In this document: in pieces, positions 15,812 through 28,254 of the stretch
Numbering within the stretch: the stretch's first letter is position 1
How the letters are laid out: each line of letters starts with the position of its first letter
Assembly (NCBI RefSeq): GCF_023921225.1
Contig: NZ_CP071528.1
Span: 62,001 to 126,000, forward strand
Length of the DNA: 64,000 nt
Reading direction: 5' to 3'
Source: Legionella lytica
Lineage (GTDB): Bacteria > Pseudomonadota > Gammaproteobacteria > Legionellales > Legionellaceae
Notes under the pieces: model-generated
The model's database searches: none
Seen by the model: only the letters and a program-made list of their open reading frames with translations
Told to the model about the DNA's origin: nothing
Program-made: the position numbers and the translations under genes

Positions 15812-16618
15812 CTATTTCAATCCAAAACTCAACGTGCGCATTGAAATGGAGCTGTTTTGTATTCCTTCATATATAAATGAAATCTCATCCTCATCATCGG
15901 CCGCCCCTAGTGTATAAAGCAAAGGATAATAATGATCTGGGGTCGGCACACTTAATTTCCCAGCTTCGGTATTGGCATATTGTGTTGTTAAGGCGTGAAT
16001 GTTTCGGGCAATGAGCATTTCTTTTATCCAGGCATCAAATTGAATTGCCCATGGATAGGGTTTTGGAGCCTTCCCCCACGCGATTAGCGGTAAGTTATGT
16101 ACGACATTACCGCTACCTACAATAAGTATTCCTTGGTCACGAAGCGATTGTAATTGCTGACCAATGCGATAATGATACTCCCCAGACTGCTCCAAGTAGA
16201 TACTCAATTGCACGACAGGAATATTTGCTTTGGGATATAAATGACGCAACACGGACCATGTTCCATGATCTAATCCCCATGTTTCATTATCTGGGTGCAC
16301 AGTAGGTGTTTTTATTGTGGATTTCACTAAATCAGCAATTTCAGGAGAGCCTGGTGCTGGATATTCAACATCGAAAAGTGCTTTTGGAAATCCATAAAAA
16401 TCATGAATTGTTTTTGGCTGGGGCATATGAGTTACCCAAGTGCCCTCAGTTAACCAATGGGCTGAAATACAAAGAATCGCTTTTGGTGTTGGGATTTTTT
16501 TCCCTAATGCGTGTAGGCATTCGGTAAATTCATTTATTTCAATGGCATTCATCGGAGAGCCATGACCAATAAATAACACAGGCATGCGCTTAGCACGCTG
16601 AGGCTTATGGTGCGTCAT
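15812..16618 (-). CDS. ygiD: 4,5-DOPA-type extradiol dioxygenase (YgiD family)
   Basis: 268 residues from the ATG at 16618, which follows AAGGAG; the open frame extends 45 codons further upstream without a better site. MPVLFIGHGSPMNAIE carries the first metal histidine, CISAHWLTEGTW the second, and LDHGTWSVLRHLYP a later conserved histidine. VGSGNVVHNL and a C-terminal PTPDHYYPLLYTLG block complete the LigB-type class III extradiol pattern. YgiD-type enzymes open the ring of DOPA-like catechols in vitro; the natural substrate in bacteria is uncertain. The gene stands alone. Confidence 0.85.
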   Translation of the reverse strand: MTHHKPQRAKRMPVLFIGHGSPMNAIEINEFTECLHALGKKIPTPKAILCISAHWLTEGTWVTHMPQPKTIHDFYGFPKALFDVEYPAPGSPEIADLVKSTIKTPTVHPDNETWGLDHGTWSVLRHLYPKANIPVVQLSIYLEQSGEYHYRIGQQLQSLRDQGILIVGSGNVVHNLPLIAWGKAPKPYPWAIQFDAWIKEMLIARNIHALTTQYANTEAGKLSVPTPDHYYPLLYTLGAADDEDEISFIYEGIQNSSISMRTLSFGLK

Positions 16619-17032
16619 TGCCAATCTCCTTGTTAACGAGTTATTGAAATTTAGCATTTCAAATGAATAGTGTAATACTAGCCTGAATATAAAGAGATAA
16701 CAGAAAATTACAGTAATTTCTTGTAAATACTTAAAAGATATACTCGCTATCATCTTTTTTAAGATTACCCCATCCCAATTGCTAATTAGTTCTGCATTGT
16801 TTTTCCAATAATAGCTACCTACGACTGTAAATTTTTTATTGGGTATAAACAGCCAATTTTCTTTTTTATCTACAGGAGAGGTCGATTGTAAATAAAGATC
16901 AAGGGATTAATCTTTTCTGCTCAGAGTGTATCCCGTTTGGAATTAACTCTCAAAAGGCCGCGCGCCTCAAAATCTATATACAGAGACGCTGGGCATTATG
17001 TCGTGGTTAGCTGGGGCCACGGCGATCGCATT

Positions 17033-18565
17033 TTATTGCGTCTTATTTGTTGGTTTTTCAATAGCCTTATCAGTTTCTTCAGGTAAGACATTGGTGGGGG
17101 TTGTTTTTGTTCCTTTAAAAAAAACAAATTGATTTTCACTGCTGGCAGGAAGAGGCTCCATGTTTAAGTCTAAATTGGCTAAAGTTATCGTCATAAAATC
17201 CAACCCAATATTAGTCAGAATAGAACCCACATTGTAGTGCTCAAACGTGCTTTTGTGTTCTCTAATCAGTTGCTGAGCCTCTCTAATTTGTGTGGATAAA
17301 TCCTGGTTCCTCTTTTGAGAGGCTATTTCAGATAATTTATCAATTTTACTATGTAAATCCCGGGCTAGAGCATCTATTTTTAGTTTTAGCTCAGAATTTA
17401 AACCAACCTGGTTTTGAGGCAAAGAGAGTTGCATCGCTTGTATTTTGATTTTAACCAAATCATTTTGAATAAATACGGTGTTTTTATCTAATAGTTCTGT
17501 GGGGCGAGTGGACTGAAAATTTAGTTCAGGAGTGATTGGTGCAAGGGTTACTTGACTAAATAAAGCAATAGCCTGTTCAATTGTAAATCGTGCATCTACA
17601 TCAGCCTGTAGCATTCCTTTTAGCATTGAGCGAATGATTTCTTTGTTATCAGCATCGATATTCCCTAACCCGGAAAATAATGAGTTTAAATTTACATGCA
17701 GAGAATTTTGGCTGCAACGTCTCACATCTTCAGTATAGCTCGCTGTGTCAACACGCCAGATAAGAGCTAAAACTCTGCCTAAAGAAAAAACATCAATTTT
17801 AACGGTTTGTTTGCCCTTAAAAAATATTTCTGGAGGAGCATAAGCTGCTGTCCCACAGCTTTTTCCATCAAGTGCATCAACCTTTACACTTAAGCCAAAA
17901 TCAAAAAAGCTCACGAGCCCAGAGTCTAAATCTACTAAAATATTCTCGTTTTTTACATCGCGATGAATAATTCCCTTGTCTGTTACTTGTTCTTTTAATG
18001 CATTTAACAATGCTCGAGTCAGTTCAGCCCTTTGTTTTAAAGTTAAGAAATGGATACCATCAAGATCTTCAACGATAATGGTAAATAATTCTTGGCCTTT
18101 GAGCTTTTTCATTACTGTATAGCTAGTTGATCCCTCGATTGTAGGGTGTTTTATCCCTAAATGGCTTGCCTCTAGAGACAAACTATATTCTTGGAAGACG
18201 ACATCAATAGGGTTTTGAGCATAGTGTCGTTGAATTTTCACGGCACGCGTTTTGTTATTTAGACCCAGAGGTTTAAACTGAACTTCATCAGAGCTAACAG
18301 CTAAAGTGCCTTCTATTTCATAAACCTCACCAAATTTACCTGTTCCAAGAAGGCGATCGCTAATAAACTCATACCGATATCCGCCTTTTCCCTCTTTACG
18401 TTGGCGTTTTACCACATCAGAAGTAAATTGAAATTGAGTACCATCTTCGAATGTGTAATGTTGTCCTGCATTCCACACATTAATATTTTTTGCTTGTGAA
18501 TTAAAAAATGTGGCGAGTTTTTTTGAGTAATCTGGATGGATATTTGCTGGATTAATCGTGATCAT
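17033..18565 (-). CDS. LegK-like eukaryotic-type Ser/Thr protein kinase, putative Dot/Icm effector
   Basis: 510 residues with a complete kinase core: glycine loop LLGTGKFGEVYE (72-83), ATP lysine in AVKIQ (Lys110), catalytic loop IIHRDVKNENIL (200-210, Asp203 and Asn208), FFDFGLSV (Asp222) and GTAAYAPPEIFF (activation-segment end, 238-249). SLGRVLALIW and a C-terminal DVDARFTIEQAIALF continue the C-lobe. Residues about 350-470 are helical and probably coiled, followed by a polar Thr/Lys-rich tail. All catalytic residues are present, so it should be active. The kinase plus helical-tail layout resembles LegK1/LegK3 of L. pneumophila, which are translocated and phosphorylate host proteins. I cannot say which LegK it is closest to. 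Confidence 0.82.
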   Translation of the reverse strand: MITINPANIHPDYSKKLATFFNSQAKNINVWNAGQHYTFEDGTQFQFTSDVVKRQRKEGKGGYRYEFISDRLLGTGKFGEVYEIEGTLAVSSDEVQFKPLGLNNKTRAVKIQRHYAQNPIDVVFQEYSLSLEASHLGIKHPTIEGSTSYTVMKKLKGQELFTIIVEDLDGIHFLTLKQRAELTRALLNALKEQVTDKGIIHRDVKNENILVDLDSGLVSFFDFGLSVKVDALDGKSCGTAAYAPPEIFFKGKQTVKIDVFSLGRVLALIWRVDTASYTEDVRRCSQNSLHVNLNSLFSGLGNIDADNKEIIRSMLKGMLQADVDARFTIEQAIALFSQVTLAPITPELNFQSTRPTELLDKNTVFIQNDLVKIKIQAMQLSLPQNQVGLNSELKLKIDALARDLHSKIDKLSEIASQKRNQDLSTQIREAQQLIREHKSTFEHYNVGSILTNIGLDFMTITLANLDLNMEPLPASSENQFVFFKGTKTTPTNVLPEETDKAIEKPTNKTQ

Positions 18566-18809
18566 TGAGGCTCTTATTTTCTATCATTATGAGCACATTA
18601 TAGTCATGTTTTGTTAACAAAAGCTTAAGGACTTGGCTAAACGCAGCGCTCTGTTTTTTACTTTTTTCGATTTGCTTGAGCAAAGGTGGCGTTAGAACAC
18701 CCTTGCAAAAATAAGTCTTTAAATTAATTAATATATTTTAATTTAATAATATAGTTAAATGGGATATCACGCGTTAATCTTAAGTATGAGGGATAGGTTA
18801 AGATAGGAT

Positions 18810-20054
18810 ATGAGGTATCTCAATTTAGCTATTTGTTTACTAATCAGTTCCATGAGCCCCATAGCTTTGGCTGCCAAGGTTTTTACATTTAAAGAAGCCT
18901 TAGCAATGGCGTACCGGAATAATCCCGAATTGCAAGCGGAACTAGATAAAGCTCAAGCCATGCGCGGATATTTTATTCAAAGCGGCCTTTACCCCAATCC
19001 GCAACTGACTTTAACAGCAGAAAACTTTGGTGGCTCAGGTAGCTATTCTAGTTATGAAGCGGCAGAAACGACTGCCTCTGTAACTCAGCCTATTCCTTTA
19101 GGCAAGCGTCTCTCCTATTTGAAAAAAGCAAGTTATGCTGATTATTTAGCTGCATTAGGTCAAATTAATGTACAAAAAGCAACAATTTATATGGCAGTTG
19201 GCGTCGCGTATGTCGATGCTTTATATGCAGGACAATGGCATCTGGTTACCAAAAAACTTATTTCACTGAATAAAAATATTGTCCGCTCGATTGAACGACG
19301 CGTGAAAGCGGGCGCAGGGTCTGAGTTGGATTTAAGATTGGCCCAAGGGCGATTAGGCGAGGCGCGGATTCAAGAAAAAAAAGCAGCGCGGGATGCTTTA
19401 TCCCAACGGGCTAAACTAGCTCGTTTATTAGGTAAGGGCTTAAGAGTTGATTTGCCCTTAGTCGATAAAGGATTGCCGGATGTTACCTTAAATTGGGCCG
19501 AGCTTTTAAAAAAATTGCCGCAAAGCCCTCAACTGATACAAATGCAACAACAATTAAAAGCGAAACGAGCGACTATTACCGCGGTCAAAAAATCGGTCTG
19601 GCCTGATTTAAACATTCAGGTCGGTGGGCGCCATTTTTCGGATGATGGCAGTAATGCGGCAGTGATGTCGGCTTATGCCCAGGTCCCTGTTTTTGATCGC
19701 AACCAGGGAAAAATCATGACCGCAGAGGCACAATTGACGCAAACGATGCATCAATATCAGGGAGTAAGGCTTGATGTTCGGCAAACGGTATATAATGTAT
19801 TTTTGCAAGCTCAGCAAAGCCGTTATGAAGCTGGTTTAGTAACCAGTTCTTTATTACCACTTGCGCGAAAATCAATAAAATTGGCGCAAGATGGCTATCA
19901 AATGGGACGATATACTTACATTGAATTATCGCTTGCGTTGAATACGTTGTATGAAGAAGAACGACATTATCAACAAGCCCATGCTGATAATCATAAAACA
20001 TTAATTCAATTGACAGGGCTTTTAGGTCTTCATCCTACTAAGGAGAGTAAATGA
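18810..20054 (+). CDS. helC: TolC-like outer membrane channel of a metal efflux system (HelC/CzcC)
   Basis: 414 residues with signal peptide ICLLISSMSPIALAAKV. The family opening FKEALAMAYRNNPELQAELD and the repeated helical segments (LRLAQGRLGEARIQEKKAAR near residue 175 and a similar block near residue 360) match the outer membrane factor fold with its duplicated coiled-coil hairpins. It is the first gene of a three-gene RND operon. Its TGA overlaps the next ATG by 4 nt, so translation is coupled. It would form the outer membrane exit duct. The names helC, helB and helA come from L. pneumophila. Confidence 0.88.
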   Translation: MRYLNLAICLLISSMSPIALAAKVFTFKEALAMAYRNNPELQAELDKAQAMRGYFIQSGLYPNPQLTLTAENFGGSGSYSSYEAAETTASVTQPIPLGKRLSYLKKASYADYLAALGQINVQKATIYMAVGVAYVDALYAGQWHLVTKKLISLNKNIVRSIERRVKAGAGSELDLRLAQGRLGEARIQEKKAARDALSQRAKLARLLGKGLRVDLPLVDKGLPDVTLNWAELLKKLPQSPQLIQMQQQLKAKRATITAVKKSVWPDLNIQVGGRHFSDDGSNAAVMSAYAQVPVFDRNQGKIMTAEAQLTQTMHQYQGVRLDVRQTVYNVFLQAQQSRYEAGLVTSSLLPLARKSIKLAQDGYQMGRYTYIELSLALNTLYEEERHYQQAHADNHKTLIQLTGLLGLHPTKESK

Positions 20055-21304
20055 ATTGGTTCGTGTCACTAATTTCCTTTCTGCAAATCGCCATATTCTT
20101 ATTAGGAATGAGCTCTTTAGGTGTCTGTGCAGAAACCACTCATGGCCTGGAAGATGGTCATCATGAAGAAGCCATAGAAAGAGGTCCCCTGGGAGGGAGG
20201 TTGTTTAAAGAGGGTGATTTGGCTTTGGAGCTTTTAATTTTTGAGCGGGGAATGCCACCTCATTTTAGAGCGTACTTTTACAAAAATGGCGAAACGATTT
20301 TGCCCCCTGAGTCGGATTTAAGCATCCAACTTACTCGATTTAGTGGGAAAAAAGAGCAAATTAATTTTATTTCAATAGGCGATTTTTTACAAAGTAAGCA
20401 AGTCATTGAAGAGCCGCATTCTTTTGAGGTAACCATTCGATTCAATTATTCTGGAAAACAGTTAAATTGGCACTATGCGACTTATGAAGGACGAGTAAAA
20501 ATTGTTCCGTCCATGCTTAAGGCTGCAGGAATACAAACCGCGGTTGCCCAACAGCAAGTGATAAGAACTCAATTAAATGTAGTAGGTAAAATTGCCACCA
20601 ATCGTGACACCACCGCCCCAATTTATGCTCGTTACTCAGGGATAATTAAATCAATGACTAAAAATCTTGGGGATGAGGTTACTAAAGGTGATTTATTAGC
20701 AATAGTTGAAAGTAATGAGAGTTTACAAAGCTATGAAATAAAAGCACCGATAACGGGAACGATTGTGCAAAAACATGCAACGAATGGAGAGTTTGCACAA
20801 AATACGAAACCTATTTATCAAATAGCGAATCTTGGCAATGTTTGGGCTGACTTTACCTTATATCGTAAGGAAGCTTCCTTAGTGAAGCCAGGTATGGCGG
20901 TGATTGTAACCGGTGATGAAGGAAAACCTAAATCGATAAGCGTTATTTCCTACATCTCTCCATTAGGTATTGAGGACAGTCAAACCACACTGGCACGTAC
21001 TGTTCTTAATAATGAAAATCGCTTATGGCTTCCTGGTATGTATGTCAATGGCGCGATTGTCATTAGGGAAAAAACAGTCCCCGTTGCAGTGCCGGTATCC
21101 GCTCTTCAGCAAATGGGCAAACAGGATGTGGTTTATGTGCAGCAAGGCGATTATTTTGAAGCAACTCCAGTGCTTCTCGGTGAAAAAGACAATGAATGGG
21201 CTGAAGTTATTTCAGGATTAGATGCAGGCCAGCATTATGTAAGTAAAAACAGTTTTTACATTAAGGCAGAAATAGGTAAGGAAGGGGCAAGCCATGAGGA
21301 CTAG
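20051..21304 (+). CDS. helB: Periplasmic adaptor of a heavy-metal RND pump (HelB/CzcB)
   Basis: 417 residues. The signal peptide is followed by a His-rich stretch TTHGLEDGHHEEAIERGPLG, a likely metal contact typical of CzcB-type adaptors. A barrel-sandwich/lipoyl segment is visible in ARYSGIIKSMTKNLGDEVTK and SYEIKAPITGTIVQKHATNG, then the beta-barrel and membrane-proximal domain with VPVSALQQMGKQDVVYVQQG. It bridges the HelC channel and the HelA pump. The start codon overlaps the helC stop, and helA begins 6 bp after its end. Confidence 0.88.
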   Translation: MNWFVSLISFLQIAIFLLGMSSLGVCAETTHGLEDGHHEEAIERGPLGGRLFKEGDLALELLIFERGMPPHFRAYFYKNGETILPPESDLSIQLTRFSGKKEQINFISIGDFLQSKQVIEEPHSFEVTIRFNYSGKQLNWHYATYEGRVKIVPSMLKAAGIQTAVAQQQVIRTQLNVVGKIATNRDTTAPIYARYSGIIKSMTKNLGDEVTKGDLLAIVESNESLQSYEIKAPITGTIVQKHATNGEFAQNTKPIYQIANLGNVWADFTLYRKEASLVKPGMAVIVTGDEGKPKSISVISYISPLGIEDSQTTLARTVLNNENRLWLPGMYVNGAIVIREKTVPVAVPVSALQQMGKQDVVYVQQGDYFEATPVLLGEKDNEWAEVISGLDAGQHYVSKNSFYIKAEIGKEGASHED

Positions 21305-24466
<3,162 letters not shown>

Positions 24467-24506
24467 GCATGAAAGGGATTGGTGCGCTCATTATCGGTCT
24501 TACTTG

Positions 24507-26927
24507 CTATCCATTATTTTGCCTGGGACTATCACTAATCTCTATGACATCAGTAGTTTTATTTCCATCACCAGCTTTTCTTAAATGATGAAATAATGTA
24601 GTTCGTCCTAGATGCATACTCAGGCTTTTTCTTGGTGATTTCTCTTCTTTTTGGGGTTGGATTTTAAGTGAATTTTGATATAAAAACTCTTCATTTGGGG
24701 CTGTGTAGTTTTCTAAAAATAAGGGTAAAGTGGTGCTGTGAGTTGCTTGCTCAAAATTAACTTGTACTTTAATTTCCATGAGCTTTTTCAGAACAACTCC
24801 TACCATTTCAGCACGAACCAACTCATTGTCATTGCCACTATTAGCAAAAGTGGTTTCGGTAAGGATATAACCTAAAAAGGGCAAGGTTGTGCGGTAAGCA
24901 TTATAAATATCACGCATAAATTTAAAGTTTTTTTTGTTCGAAACAGCGTGGTTCACTTCATCAATAATACTTTGTTCGGTTGATGACATGGTGTTAAATA
25001 CATTTGTTAATCTTGAGATTCCGATACTATTAAATACACTAGACAGCATCATTAAATGGTTTAAGTCAAGATAGTGCTCAGAATCTAATGGGCACAGGTG
25101 TTGAGCTAATTCAATGAGAAATTGCAAAGCATTTTGAATATTCTCAGCTGATTGAGTGAGAACTTTTTCACTAAAATAAGCACTTAGCTTATTAAACTGT
25201 TTAGTAAGCTCCGTAATGTGGGGCGCACTTTGCTGACGTTTCTCTTTAAGCCAGCCTTCATCCCTAAATTCAACAACTGATACACGCTGGTAAAATGCCA
25301 TTGTTAAGCTCCTTAACTCATGTGCAATTAGTTTAACGTGCTCTATGCGCTTTTTGGGAGGAAGTGCTAATGCTTGATTTATCAAATCATCAAATGAATT
25401 ATTGGTTGCAACCAGTTTCTGATAACTAAGTTGCTGTCTGATGATATAAAAATTATGAAGTACAGGTTGACTGGATATCATTGAGCTTAGCTGAAATGCT
25501 TTTTCCAGGTATTCATTAAATTGTTTCCCCATTTCTCCTAAATTTGATGTTGGATTCATATTACGAGAACTCAGAAAACGCAAATGCATGCCTAATAGAG
25601 GAGGAAGAGCAATGTGCTCAATAACATGGTAAAACAATAATTGTATTATTAAAAAGTTGGCGATTGATTTTTGAGCTAAGTCACAATCAGAGTATATAAT
25701 TCTTAAGCCAATAAGTATCTCCATCAGTGAATAGGAGTTGAGAAGGCCTAAAATACGACGCGATAAAATGCCAAAGTCGAATTCTCGGGTTGAATTTGGC
25801 ATTTCCTGCCCAGCCGTTAATAACCATAGTTTTTGTAGTAGTATTATATTTTGGTGTTTTTCAGTACTGATATTCAGCTCTCCCAGAGGAGGGGTTTCCA
25901 CCAATAGCTGATTATTGACAAGGGAGTAAGCAAATAATTTAAGTAGGCTATTAAACTCATGTTGAATAAGTGAGTAGCGCTTATGGGCTATGGGATATAA
26001 AAAATTTATCGCTTTGGAAAGGATCAATCTTACTTGTTGAGCATCTAAATCAGCTTTATCAAAATCAATAATATTTTCTACGGAATGATGAAGACAGAAT
26101 TGATTAAACTGTTCCTGTAATTTAATGGCTCTGGAAGTATGGCTATCTATTTTATAGGCGATAATCAAATCTTGTACCAAGTAAATCAATTGATCTGTAG
26201 TAACAATCTGATTATCGTGAGAGTTTTTGCCTGAATTCTCTTCGATGGTATCAGCAATGACTGCTCTTGGGGTAGAGGGGCATGGTTTCGAATTACTTGA
26301 GGAGGATGAGGCATTATCTATATGACTTCTGGAAGATAATAATGGGAACTCCTTCCATAACATTTCTTTTGTGCTTGAATTGGGGCTACGATAACGCAAA
26401 TCCAACTGCTCGAGTGAGGCTAACTCGATGCAAAATAAAGCTTGATTTAGTTCTTTATTATCTACTGCAAGCCTCATAGGGGATTCGCCTTTCAGGTTTG
26501 GCAATGAGCGGTTAACCAGAGGACTTTTTACCAACATTTGTACAGCCCATGATTGATTGTGTAAAACTGCGGTATGTATCGGTGTATTTCCTGAATTATC
26601 TGCTTTATTTAATAGCTCGGGAAAATATCCCATCAATAACGCCAAGATGCGTATACATGAAGCATCGCATTTTGCGGCATAGTGTAAGACGGTATGACCA
26701 CTACGATCACAATGACTCGCCTTGGATCGCCAAGTCTCATTTTCTAGTAGTTTTTCAATGACGTAAAATTTACTTTTTCTCATTAAAAAATGAAATACAT
26801 TTTGGTCTAATAAGTAAGTAATATCTAATAATGAAGAGTCTTGGTTAAACCATTTAATCAAGGTTTTTGCGATGTTTTTTTCATTGTCATTAGAGGTTAT
26901 TAGGTTTTTTATGGCCTGCTCATTCAT
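24507..26927 (-). CDS. Ankyrin-repeat RasGEF protein, putative Dot/Icm effector
   Basis: 806 residues. Residues about 70-165 hold three ankyrin repeats (RSGHTVLHYAAKCDASCIRI, NSGNTPIHTAVLHNQSWAVQ, KGESPMRLAVDNKELN). After a Ser-rich linker and a helical middle, residues about 530-765 match a CDC25-homology RasGEF domain: ITELTKQFNKLSAYFSEKVL, the helix AENIQNALQFLIELAQHLCP, the conserved LMMLSSVFNSIGISRLTNVF, RTTLPFLGYILTETTF, and the family's closing FLYQNSLKIQPQ. This domain exchanges nucleotide on Ras-like GTPases, which bacteria do not have in this form, so a host target is likely. LegG2 of L. pneumophila is a known RasGEF effector. The polar C-terminus is compatible with Dot/Icm export. 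It converges with helA. Confidence 0.8.
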   Translation of the reverse strand: MNEQAIKNLITSNDNEKNIAKTLIKWFNQDSSLLDITYLLDQNVFHFLMRKSKFYVIEKLLENETWRSKASHCDRSGHTVLHYAAKCDASCIRILALLMGYFPELLNKADNSGNTPIHTAVLHNQSWAVQMLVKSPLVNRSLPNLKGESPMRLAVDNKELNQALFCIELASLEQLDLRYRSPNSSTKEMLWKEFPLLSSRSHIDNASSSSSNSKPCPSTPRAVIADTIEENSGKNSHDNQIVTTDQLIYLVQDLIIAYKIDSHTSRAIKLQEQFNQFCLHHSVENIIDFDKADLDAQQVRLILSKAINFLYPIAHKRYSLIQHEFNSLLKLFAYSLVNNQLLVETPPLGELNISTEKHQNIILLQKLWLLTAGQEMPNSTREFDFGILSRRILGLLNSYSLMEILIGLRIIYSDCDLAQKSIANFLIIQLLFYHVIEHIALPPLLGMHLRFLSSRNMNPTSNLGEMGKQFNEYLEKAFQLSSMISSQPVLHNFYIIRQQLSYQKLVATNNSFDDLINQALALPPKKRIEHVKLIAHELRSLTMAFYQRVSVVEFRDEGWLKEKRQQSAPHITELTKQFNKLSAYFSEKVLTQSAENIQNALQFLIELAQHLCPLDSEHYLDLNHLMMLSSVFNSIGISRLTNVFNTMSSTEQSIIDEVNHAVSNKKNFKFMRDIYNAYRTTLPFLGYILTETTFANSGNDNELVRAEMVGVVLKKLMEIKVQVNFEQATHSTTLPLFLENYTAPNEEFLYQNSLKIQPQKEEKSPRKSLSMHLGRTTLFHHLRKAGDGNKTTDVIEISDSPRQNNG

Positions 26928-27211
26928 AAATCAATTCCTTTTTTGAATGCTTGCTTGAATCTTTATTCGTTTTATTAAAATTTGATATTAATAAAACTGA
27001 TATTGCGTGAATATTATTATGCAGTATTTGAAATGGAAAAATAATAAGCAAAGTGAAAATAGATAAACTTAAATGTATTTGTAGATCATAATAAGCTTAA
27101 TATGATTTAAATTTACTCTATTTTTTGGTCGATAAGACAAATCATCAGGGAATGGTTTTAATCTCAATCTTGCATAATTTAGTAATTCACTAATTATTTA
27201 TTATGAATTGC

Positions 27212-27242
27212 TTGACTCCGTACTATAGTCCGTACTCTATAT
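27212..27242 (+). promoter_or_regulatory. Long-spacer promoter resembling MerR-family targets
   Basis: TTGACT at 27212 and CTATAT at 27237 are separated by 19 bases (or 18 to TCTATA). The spacer contains TCCGTACT, TATAG, then TCCGTACT, with a central ACTATAGT dyad. Overlong spacers with such repeats are typical of promoters switched by MerR-family metal sensors. The gene starts 35 bp downstream. No MerR-type gene is in the window. Confidence 0.5.
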
Positions 27243-27276
27243 TTCTATTTAGTGACTATTCATCATCGGAGCATAT

Positions 27277-28086
27277 ATGAGGTTTTTATTTACTCTTTTG
27301 TTAGGTTTCGTTCTGAATAATGCTTTTTCTGACACGAATACCCATGAGCATACTACGAAGCATGAGCTACCGAGCCAAAATACTCTCCAAGTAGTGATGG
27401 AGCGCGCGCCAGGTAGAGTTATTCGTAATACGACAAATACACTTCGCTTTCAGCTTCTTAAAGATAATAAGCCTCTTACCTTAAACGACCTTAAAACAGT
27501 ACATACAGAAAAGGTTCATTTGATGGTTATCGACCCTACATTGACTGATTATCATCATATTCATCCGGTGATGGATAATAAGAACAAGGACTTTGTTTTC
27601 AAATTTACCCCAAAGAAAAATGGTTCTTATCGAATATGGGTTGATATCACCCCAGTTGCCACAGACAAACAAGTGTTTCTAAATACCGATATTGGTTCTT
27701 TTTCACAAAAATCGTTAATTAATAAGGAGATTAAATTAAATTCCAACGTAAATCCTTATCAGTTTCACTTGAAACTCGATGGCCAGCCTCAGGTCGGTAA
27801 AGCGGTGATGGCAACGATTACTGTTACAAAAGATGGACAACCTTTCCGGCAGCTGGAACCGGTTATGGGAGCATTTGCTCATCTTATGGGGTTTAATGCA
27901 GATTATTCTTCCATTCTTCATATTCACCCTATGGGGAAAGAGCCGAGCAAAGATACAGAGCGCGGCGGTTCACAATTAATGTTCCATATAGAACCTCAAA
28001 AAGCAGGCTTCGTTAAATTATTTGCACAATTTCGAATTAATGGAAAGGACGTTTATGTACCCTTCGGTCTTGTAATTAGACAATAG
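27277..28086 (+). CDS. Secreted protein with duplicated His-rich domain, possible metal binder
   Basis: 269 residues with signal peptide LFTLLLGFVLNNAFS and a His-rich mature start (TNTHEHTTKHE). Two copies of a beta-rich domain follow. The first has VHLMVIDPTLTDYHHIHPVM and the second has AHLMGFNADYSSILHIHPMG; both continue with F-x-F/H-x-P-x-K-x-G and a strand of alternating hydrophobics. The shared H-L-M...H-I-H-P core suggests a copper- or other metal-binding role in the periplasm, similar in style to YtkA/CopC-like proteins. The MerR-type promoter in front supports metal-induced expression. I do not know a named family member. Metal binding is inference. Confidence 0.6.
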   Translation: MRFLFTLLLGFVLNNAFSDTNTHEHTTKHELPSQNTLQVVMERAPGRVIRNTTNTLRFQLLKDNKPLTLNDLKTVHTEKVHLMVIDPTLTDYHHIHPVMDNKNKDFVFKFTPKKNGSYRIWVDITPVATDKQVFLNTDIGSFSQKSLINKEIKLNSNVNPYQFHLKLDGQPQVGKAVMATITVTKDGQPFRQLEPVMGAFAHLMGFNADYSSILHIHPMGKEPSKDTERGGSQLMFHIEPQKAGFVKLFAQFRINGKDVYVPFGLVIRQ

Positions 28087-28254
28087 CGCTTTTCTAAAAT
28101 CAAATTCAGCAAGCGTATTCCTTAAGCATAGGAAGACGAGTGAAATATTAATATTCATAATTATCAATAAGATAATAAAAAAAACACTAAGAATCTATTA
28201 TAATCTAATAGATTAATTCTTTCTTAAGGAAAATAAGCTAAAATTTATAACATA

